DNA from: Enterocloster aldenensis
Lineage (GTDB): Bacteria; Bacillota; Clostridia; Lachnospirales; Lachnospiraceae
Assembly (NCBI RefSeq): GCF_003434055.1
Contig: NZ_QVEX01000014.1
Span: forward strand, 1 to 64,000
DNA length: 64,000 nucleotides
Direction: 5' to 3'
A program made the translations under genes and the position numbers. Position 1 is the stretch's first letter; each line of letters begins with the position of its first letter. The notes beneath the pieces are model-generated. The model ran no database searches. It had not been told where the DNA came from and saw only the letters and a program-made list of their open reading frames with translations. Below are positions 58,837-64,000 of this stretch, in pieces.

Positions 58837-60402
58837 TTACACCCTCCTCTTCTGCTTTAACACAGGTCTTACACCAAATATCTCTTCAAAGAAATCCGCC
58901 TTCTGCTCAAAGGAGGCTGTCTCCAATGCCATGTTGCCCTGATATCCTGTTGTGATGATCAGCTCATTGTCCCTGACCGCCATACGACAGTCCGCCAGTT
59001 TTCCGCGGTGGCTTCTGTCCATGGAATTGGCCAGGCGCAGGATGGCGGTCAGCTTTGCGATAAGGATGGTGATTGCGTTGCGGCTGTAACCCGGCATATC
59101 CTCCTGGTGGATCTGGGTCTCCAGCTGGACCTTGTCATAGTCGAAGTCCCTTATGTTGTACCGGACCACATTGGCAATGATTTCCCTCTCCAGATGGCTG
59201 AGACCAATGATTTCCGTGGACATGATGATGTTGTAGGAGCATTCGTTGGAGTTCTTGATGCTGATGAATTTGCCGCAGGCGTGAAGAAGCACGGATATCT
59301 GCAAAAGCAGTCTTTCCCTGGCTCCAAGCCCATGATATTTCTTCATGCTGTCAAAAATTCCCAGGGCATATTGTTCCAGCACCTGGTTGTGGCTGGTGTG
59401 GCACTTATAACGCTTGGCCATGTTCCTGGACGCGGCCAGGATATCGTTCTCAAAGTTATGGCTGAACCTGACCAGCTTGTTGGCCTGGGCATATTCAGCA
59501 GCAATGCCGTCGCACAGGCGGATTCCCGGCACCCAGAACATATCTGCCCCGGTCAGTTCCAGGATGCGTTTATACACCACCACGCTTGGAAGGAGCAGGG
59601 AGGCATATTCGCTGTTCACACCGAATTTCTCCTCAATCTGATCCGTGGTCATCTGGCACAGCCGCTCATAAAACCGGTTCATGGCAGCCGCGTCAATCCG
59701 GTCCCCGTACGCCTTCAGGTCCATGCGGTTGATGATATAGAGGATGTTCTCCCCGATTCCGATAAGGTTGTTGATTTCCCGGTCCTTCAGATACATCTTG
59801 CGGAAGGTGAAAAGCTCATTGTCCACAATCTCCTCAATGTGCTCCCGGTGCTCTGCCACGGTTGCCGGGATGTTGGCCAGAAGGCCGCGCACACGCAGGG
59901 TGCCAAGAGGAAGGTTCTGAGTGGTCACCAGAGAATCCTTGTCAAACAGGGACAGCTGGGCGCTGCCGAAACCAACGTCCACAATGGCAGTCCCTTTTTG
60001 TATGATTTTATTAAACTCACCGGCCTTGGCAGCAATGGCCTTATAGCTGATAAAACGCTGCTCTGAGTTGCTGATGATGCGCACGGTAAGCCCTGTCCTC
60101 ACCCGGATCTGGTCCAGGATGATCTGGTTGTTGCGGGCTTCCCTCATGGCGCTGGTGGCATAGGCCCTGTAGTCCTTGACCCTGTATGCCTTCATGATCT
60201 GGGCAAACTCCCCCAGGACCTGACACATCTCCTCCACAAGGCCATAGCTGATTTTGCCCCCGCTGTACGTATCCTTGCCAAGGGCAATTACGTGGCGGAT
60301 ATGATCCACACGCCGGATTCCCGTTTTATATGACATCTCATAGATGCCCATTTCCAGCTCGAATGAGCCCACGTCAATTGCCGCAAATGTCCGAATAGCC
60401 AC
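58837..60402 (-). CDS. ppx: Exopolyphosphatase, Ppx/GppA family
   Basis: 521 residues. An actin-like ATPase-fold start (FAAIDVGSFELEMGIYE), the AYATSAMREARN and AIVDVGFGSAQLSLFD motifs, and a C-terminal HD-like helical domain (QISVLLHACGKFISIKNSNECSYNIIMSTEIIGLSHLE). It degrades polyphosphate or pppGpp. The start chosen is the GTG (60402) eight bases after AAGGAG; a GTG three codons earlier touches the ribosome-binding site. Confidence 0.9.
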   Translation of the reverse strand: MAIRTFAAIDVGSFELEMGIYEMSYKTGIRRVDHIRHVIALGKDTYSGGKISYGLVEEMCQVLGEFAQIMKAYRVKDYRAYATSAMREARNNQIILDQIRVRTGLTVRIISNSEQRFISYKAIAAKAGEFNKIIQKGTAIVDVGFGSAQLSLFDKDSLVTTQNLPLGTLRVRGLLANIPATVAEHREHIEEIVDNELFTFRKMYLKDREINNLIGIGENILYIINRMDLKAYGDRIDAAAMNRFYERLCQMTTDQIEEKFGVNSEYASLLLPSVVVYKRILELTGADMFWVPGIRLCDGIAAEYAQANKLVRFSHNFENDILAASRNMAKRYKCHTSHNQVLEQYALGIFDSMKKYHGLGARERLLLQISVLLHACGKFISIKNSNECSYNIIMSTEIIGLSHLEREIIANVVRYNIRDFDYDKVQLETQIHQEDMPGYSRNAITILIAKLTAILRLANSMDRSHRGKLADCRMAVRDNELIITTGYQGNMALETASFEQKADFFEEIFGVRPVLKQKRRV

Positions 60403-60505
60403 CTTTATCACTCCTTTTGACCGCTATTATAAACGTGTCGTCAAACTTTTACATGTATACCATGTAAAACCCCTGTAAAATCCATGTAAAACCCGCCATG
60501 GCCTG

Positions 60506-61774
60506 CTATCTCCGCCCGAGAAGATGGGTGATGAACTGGGCCGCGGTACGGCCTGACAGGCCGCCGTGGCTCAGTTCCCACTTATTGGCCTCTGCATAAA
60601 GCTCCTGTTCCGGCATATCAAGATGATAGCGGTCTGCCAATGCCTTTACGATTGTCTCAAATTCCCTCTTGTCCGGGGACCCAAAGTATATGGTCACGCC
60701 AAAACGGGATGCCAGGGACAGTTTCTCCTGCACCGTATCATTGTTGTGAAGCTCGTCGTCCAGCTCCCTCTTGTCGCTGAACTTTTCACGTATCAGATGG
60801 CGTCGGTTGGATGTGGCGTAAATCAGCACATTGTCCGGGCGCTTGCCAAGCCCGCCTTCCAGGATTGCCTTCAGATACTTGTACTCCAGCTCATAGTCTT
60901 CAAAGGAAAGGTCGTCCATATAAATGATGAACTTGTAATTCCTGTCCTTAATCTGTTCCAGCACATCGGAAAGCGCCTTAAACTGATGCTTATATACCTC
61001 AATGATACGCAGTCCCCTGCTGTAATATTCATTGAGCACCGCCTTGACGCTTGAGGACTTGCCGGTTCCCGCGTCGCCGAACAGCAGCACGTTGTTGGCC
61101 TCCCTGCCTTCCACAAATGCTTCCGTGTTCTCAATCAGCTTCTGTTTCTGCAGCTGGTACCCCACGATATTATCAAAATACACGTGCTCCACATTGATGA
61201 TCGGGTCAATGACAACAACCTGTCCCCCATCCTTTTCCACTATCCTGAACGCCTTATTAAGGCCGAATTTCCCTACTCCGAACTCCCGGTAGAATTCTTC
61301 CACATGGTCCTGGAATTCCTCCACATCCGCGGATTCCTTAAGATTGACCGCCAGGCTCACGATGCGGTCCCTGATCCTCTTATTGAACACGCGGCTGCCC
61401 TTTTGACCGGACTCATAGCTGGCCAGCTGGTCCCATACCCCGGCAGGCGCAAGGTCGTGGATGTCATAATCAAACAATGCCTTGAAAATCTTAAAATCCT
61501 CCCTGGCCAGACGGTCCAGGGAACCGCCTGCGGCTCCCGTGATTTCACAGGAAGTTGTGTAGGCATTTTCATTATTTGCCAGACAGAAGGCCAGGAAACA
61601 GTGCCAGAGATTCCCCTCAAACCCATAGTTCACAGCCAGTTCAACCAGCTGTCCTGCGCAGTGGAATGCATCCGGCCGGCTGCCGCTGTCCGCATATCCC
61701 ATAAGGCAGGCCATGTCCTGAAACAGCTCCTGATATTCCAGATTCCTGTATATGATTAATTCATTTATGTCCAT
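60506..61774 (-). CDS. DUF815-family AAA+ ATPase
   Basis: About 422 residues. An alpha-helical N-terminal half (to about 210) is followed by an AAA+ module with Walker A LLFGDAGTGKSS, Walker B KFIIYMDDLSFE, sensor VLIYATSNRRHLIREKFSDKREL, and a lid helix near the end (LSHGGLSGRTAAQFITHLLG). DUF815 proteins are common in Firmicutes and have no settled role. The start was moved to the ATG nine bases after GGGAGGT. It follows pheA by 15 bases. Confidence 0.85.
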   Translation of the reverse strand: MDINELIIYRNLEYQELFQDMACLMGYADSGSRPDAFHCAGQLVELAVNYGFEGNLWHCFLAFCLANNENAYTTSCEITGAAGGSLDRLAREDFKIFKALFDYDIHDLAPAGVWDQLASYESGQKGSRVFNKRIRDRIVSLAVNLKESADVEEFQDHVEEFYREFGVGKFGLNKAFRIVEKDGGQVVVIDPIINVEHVYFDNIVGYQLQKQKLIENTEAFVEGREANNVLLFGDAGTGKSSSVKAVLNEYYSRGLRIIEVYKHQFKALSDVLEQIKDRNYKFIIYMDDLSFEDYELEYKYLKAILEGGLGKRPDNVLIYATSNRRHLIREKFSDKRELDDELHNNDTVQEKLSLASRFGVTIYFGSPDKREFETIVKALADRYHLDMPEQELYAEANKWELSHGGLSGRTAAQFITHLLGRR

Positions 61775-61789
61775 ATCCGTCACACCTCC

Positions 61790-62926
61790 CTAATAATTGC
61801 CAAGGATCCGCATGCTTACGGCTTCCTCTGAAATCCCCTTTAATGCATTCTGTATGGCCGCATCTCCCAGGGAACCCTCCACATCCACAAAAAACCTGTA
61901 CTCCCAGCTTCGTCCCACAATGGGGCGGGATTCAATCATCAGCATGTTCACATTGTTATAAATCAGGTTCCCCAGCATGTTATACAGGGAGCCGCTTTTA
62001 TGTAAACCTTCAAAGCAGATGCTCACCTTACCTGCGTCCTTTCTGTAAACAGGGGATTTAGACAGGATGATGAACCGGGTGGTGTTGTCCTTATCGTGAT
62101 TGATGCCCCGCTCAAGGACCTGGAGCCCGTAAAGCCTTCCCGCTGTCTCACTGGCCACCGCTGCCTGGGCAATGTCCTGGTCCTCCAATATCTTCTTGGC
62201 AGCGCCTGCCGTGTTCTCCACGCTGAACTGGGTCCACTGCCTGTTGGCATTCAGGTACCTGGAACACTGCATCAGCGCCTGGGGATGGGAATACACCCTT
62301 TTGATGTCTGAAAGGACCGCCCCCTTAAGTCCCAGAAGGGCGTGGTTGACAGAGACCTGGGTCTCGGCAACAATATACAGGTTGTGCATGACCAGATTAT
62401 CATAGTTGCCGCTGACAGCCCCTGCGGAGGAATTCTCAATGGGTAGGACTGCGTAATCCGCCCGGCCTTCTTCCACTTCCACCATGGCATCCTCAAAGCT
62501 GGGCACATGATATACATCCGCGTCATCCCCAAAGTACTGAAGGGCAGCCGCATGGCTGTAGGCCCCCTCCACGCCCTGGTACACAATCCTGGAATGATCC
62601 CGCTTCAGTTCCTGCACCATGGTGAACCCGGTATCCAGGCACTGCCCATGCCCTGCCAGGATACCATACTGCAGCCTGCGGCTGATGGTCATAATCTGTG
62701 AAAACAGTTCGTAAACGCCCTGCCTGTTAAAGTCCCCATGGGCCATACCGGTCACGGTCCCTAATTTTTCCTTCTCCCTTGCCGCGTCATACACGGCCTT
62801 GCCTGTTCCAATCTTATACTCCGCCACGTCCCCGCACAGCTTCATCCTTCTCTCAAATAATTCTACCAGCTGTGAATCAATCCCATCCAGCTGTCCCCTG
62901 ATTTCCTGTAAATCCAGATTCTCCAT
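61790..62926 (-). CDS. pheA: Chorismate mutase / prephenate dehydratase
   Basis: 378 residues of a bifunctional P-protein for phenylalanine synthesis: an AroQ chorismate mutase (about 1-85; LQEIRGQLDGIDSQLVELFERRM), prephenate dehydratase (about 112-290; VYQGVEGAYSHAAALQYFG, VLPIENSSAGAV, NTTRFIILSKSP), and a C-terminal ACT domain with the phenylalanine-binding ESRPIVGRSWEYRFFVD. Feedback inhibition by phenylalanine is expected. No leader-peptide attenuator or T-box fits in the 52-base upstream gap. Confidence 0.93.
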   Translation of the reverse strand: MENLDLQEIRGQLDGIDSQLVELFERRMKLCGDVAEYKIGTGKAVYDAAREKEKLGTVTGMAHGDFNRQGVYELFSQIMTISRRLQYGILAGHGQCLDTGFTMVQELKRDHSRIVYQGVEGAYSHAAALQYFGDDADVYHVPSFEDAMVEVEEGRADYAVLPIENSSAGAVSGNYDNLVMHNLYIVAETQVSVNHALLGLKGAVLSDIKRVYSHPQALMQCSRYLNANRQWTQFSVENTAGAAKKILEDQDIAQAAVASETAGRLYGLQVLERGINHDKDNTTRFIILSKSPVYRKDAGKVSICFEGLHKSGSLYNMLGNLIYNNVNMLMIESRPIVGRSWEYRFFVDVEGSLGDAAIQNALKGISEEAVSMRILGNY

Positions 62927-62978
62927 GGTATCTAATACACTCCTGTTCCAAAGCGCGCTTCCTGCGCCCTAATGTTCC

Positions 62979-63722
62979 TTATTCCTGTCCTTCAGACATA
63001 TCCTTAAGCATGCCTGATATCACATCCCTTGTATATGCTCCCGGAAATTTCCTTGCCTCCGGAGGAAGCTCCTTTATATCAATGGGTTCCCCGTACCGGA
63101 TGACCACATGGCTGGGCTTTATGAACGGAAGATGGTCCTCGAATATCCGGGCAGTCCCGGTTATGGCTACAGGGATTACCGGACAGCCGCTTTTCTGGGC
63201 AATCTTAAGGCTGCCCTCATGGAACGGGAGAAGTTCTGTCATATCCTTATTCTCATTGCGCGTGCCTTCCGGGAATATCCAGATGGATATGCCGGATTTT
63301 ACCTTCTCAATGCCTTCCAGTATGGTCTTTAAGCCTTCTTTGATATTCACCCTGTCAAGGAACAGGCAGTTCACCCTGTGCATCCAGTCCCTGAGAAGGG
63401 GTATCTTAAGCATCTCCTTTTTGGCAACAAACCCGGTCAGTCCGGGTACGGTCACATATCCCACAAGGATATCAAAATAACTTCTGTGATTTCCCACATA
63501 CAGGACCGCCCGGTCCGCCGGTATGTTCTCCAGGCCCTGCACCTCATATGTAACCCCCGCCAGCCTGAGTATGAACCTGAATACTCCCTGTACAATATGC
63601 AGGCTCTTAATCTGTGCGCCTTCCGGGTCTTTCTTATCCCGCGCTCCCAGGATGCCCAATAGCGGCATGCTGAAAATCAGGAACAGCACCACGGTCAGTG
63701 CCACCATAATTATCCGTATCAT
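62979..63722 (-). CDS. plsC: 1-acyl-sn-glycerol-3-phosphate acyltransferase
   Basis: 247 residues. An N-terminal membrane helix (RIIMVALTVVLFLIFSMPLLGILG), the catalytic NHRSYFD (HX4D), FVAKKEMLKIPLLRDWM, the substrate motif FPEGTRN, and VIPVAITGTARI. It acylates lysophosphatidic acid to phosphatidic acid at the membrane. Cotranscription with pheA is possible, since the gap is 52 bases. Confidence 0.92.
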   Translation of the reverse strand: MIRIIMVALTVVLFLIFSMPLLGILGARDKKDPEGAQIKSLHIVQGVFRFILRLAGVTYEVQGLENIPADRAVLYVGNHRSYFDILVGYVTVPGLTGFVAKKEMLKIPLLRDWMHRVNCLFLDRVNIKEGLKTILEGIEKVKSGISIWIFPEGTRNENKDMTELLPFHEGSLKIAQKSGCPVIPVAITGTARIFEDHLPFIKPSHVVIRYGEPIDIKELPPEARKFPGAYTRDVISGMLKDMSEGQE

Positions 63723-63757
63723 TCCCTGTCTCCTTTAATCCCTGTATATATTTTGGC

Positions 63758-63790
63758 GTCCGGGTGCAAAACCCGGACTATTTCATTTTA
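63758..63790. terminator. Hairpin between plsC and the next gene
   Basis: GTCCGGGT-GCAAA-ACCCGGAC is a perfect 8-bp stem. On the plus strand TATTTCATTTTATT follows. On the minus strand it lies about 65 bases past the stop of the partial gene at 63842, and there the tail is less T-rich. Confidence 0.6.
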
Positions 63791-63841
63791 TTATATAAAA
63801 AGAGCGGATTAAATACAATACCTTCCATCCAGGTTTGATAT

Positions 63842-64000
63842 TTAATAACCGCTCGTCTGTCCGGCACCCCGGTGCCCTGTACTGGTCAAATATTCAAATA
63901 ACAGCCCGGTCCCAAACCACAGGGGCGCGAACTTAAGGCGGATGACGCCGCCCACATTGTCCGGCCATGCCGAGTAATCCCACGGGCAGATCCCAAGGCT
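63842..64000 (-). CDS. 3' end of a putative ABC transporter permease (CmpB-like)
   Basis: Only the last 52 codons lie in the window; the 5' part is beyond 64000. The fragment reads GICPWDYSAWPDNVGGVIRL then KFAPLWFGTGLLFEYL. This is the WDYS...N-G-G...F..LW..G..FEY pattern of the CmpB-like putative ABC-transporter family of Firmicutes membrane proteins. Identification rests on this short end only. Confidence 0.6.
   Translation of the reverse strand, partial: SLGICPWDYSAWPDNVGGVIRLKFAPLWFGTGLLFEYLTSTGHRGAGQTSGY

Noticed and set aside
59008..60066. 352-residue plus-strand frame opposite ppx
   Set aside because: Shadow of ppx with no start signal and no recognisable domain.

Overview
The window looks like chromosome of a gut-type Lachnospiraceae (Clostridium cluster XIVa, Enterocloster/Lachnoclostridium-like). 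This rests on the moderately high GC, strong AGGAGG ribosome-binding sites, lachnospiraceal protein flavour (long N-terminal part of RsmH, Pct-type CoA-transferase, Etf/acyl-CoA dehydrogenase) and fermentative gene content. The genus is an inference, since no rRNA is present. Apart from an IS3-family remnant at the left edge there is no phage or plasmid material.

Layout. 1-600: IS remnant and degenerate DNA. 624-5972: guaA whose glutaminase domain is badly reduced, a cytidylate-kinase-like protein, and a P-type cation ATPase behind a yybP-ykoY (Mn2+) riboswitch. 5994-12362: a sugar ABC-transporter operon (ROK regulator, TIM-barrel isomerase, Gfo/Idh/MocA dehydrogenase, two permeases, binding lipoprotein). 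12380-20886: housekeeping and small genes (folate cyclo-ligase, ArsC-like, VOC, rsmH, ABC-F, WYL regulator/DJ-1 pair, a short Imm17-like ORF). 21115-25897: LCP protein, LytTR two-component system, RluA-type pseudouridine synthase, hemolysin III. 26214-36801: GIY-YIG protein and a ten-kilobase envelope module (VanRS-like two-component system, large membrane-anchored protein, ABC-2 exporter, SPFH protein, zinc-ribbon protein, TPM protein). 36960-37790: MBL-fold hydrolase.

37842-55881 is the most interesting part: a catabolic island with its own sigma-54 enhancer-binding protein. Five good -24/-12 promoters can be read by eye. They precede (i) CoA-transferase, acyl-CoA dehydrogenase, EtfB, EtfA and AMP-binding enzyme; (ii) a GntP-family permease; (iii) YczE-like protein, SDR and Fe-S flavin enoate reductase; (iv) a ferredoxin-nitroreductase; (v) two near-identical AbfD-type [4Fe-4S]/FAD dehydratases plus a NifU-like scaffold. 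A TGTATA-N5-TATACA palindrome recurs near these promoters and is the likely enhancer site. Together the genes could import a hydroxy-acid, activate it with CoA from its own reduced product, dehydrate it by radical chemistry, reduce the enoyl-CoA and release the saturated acid. 4-Hydroxybutyrate to butyrate is the simplest reading, but the substrate is not proven by sequence.

55882-56410 holds two large nested palindromes. 56411-64000 is housekeeping: ppk1 and ppx, a DUF815 ATPase, pheA, plsC and the 3' end of a CmpB-type membrane protein. A dispersed inverted-repeat family occurs at least five times across the window.
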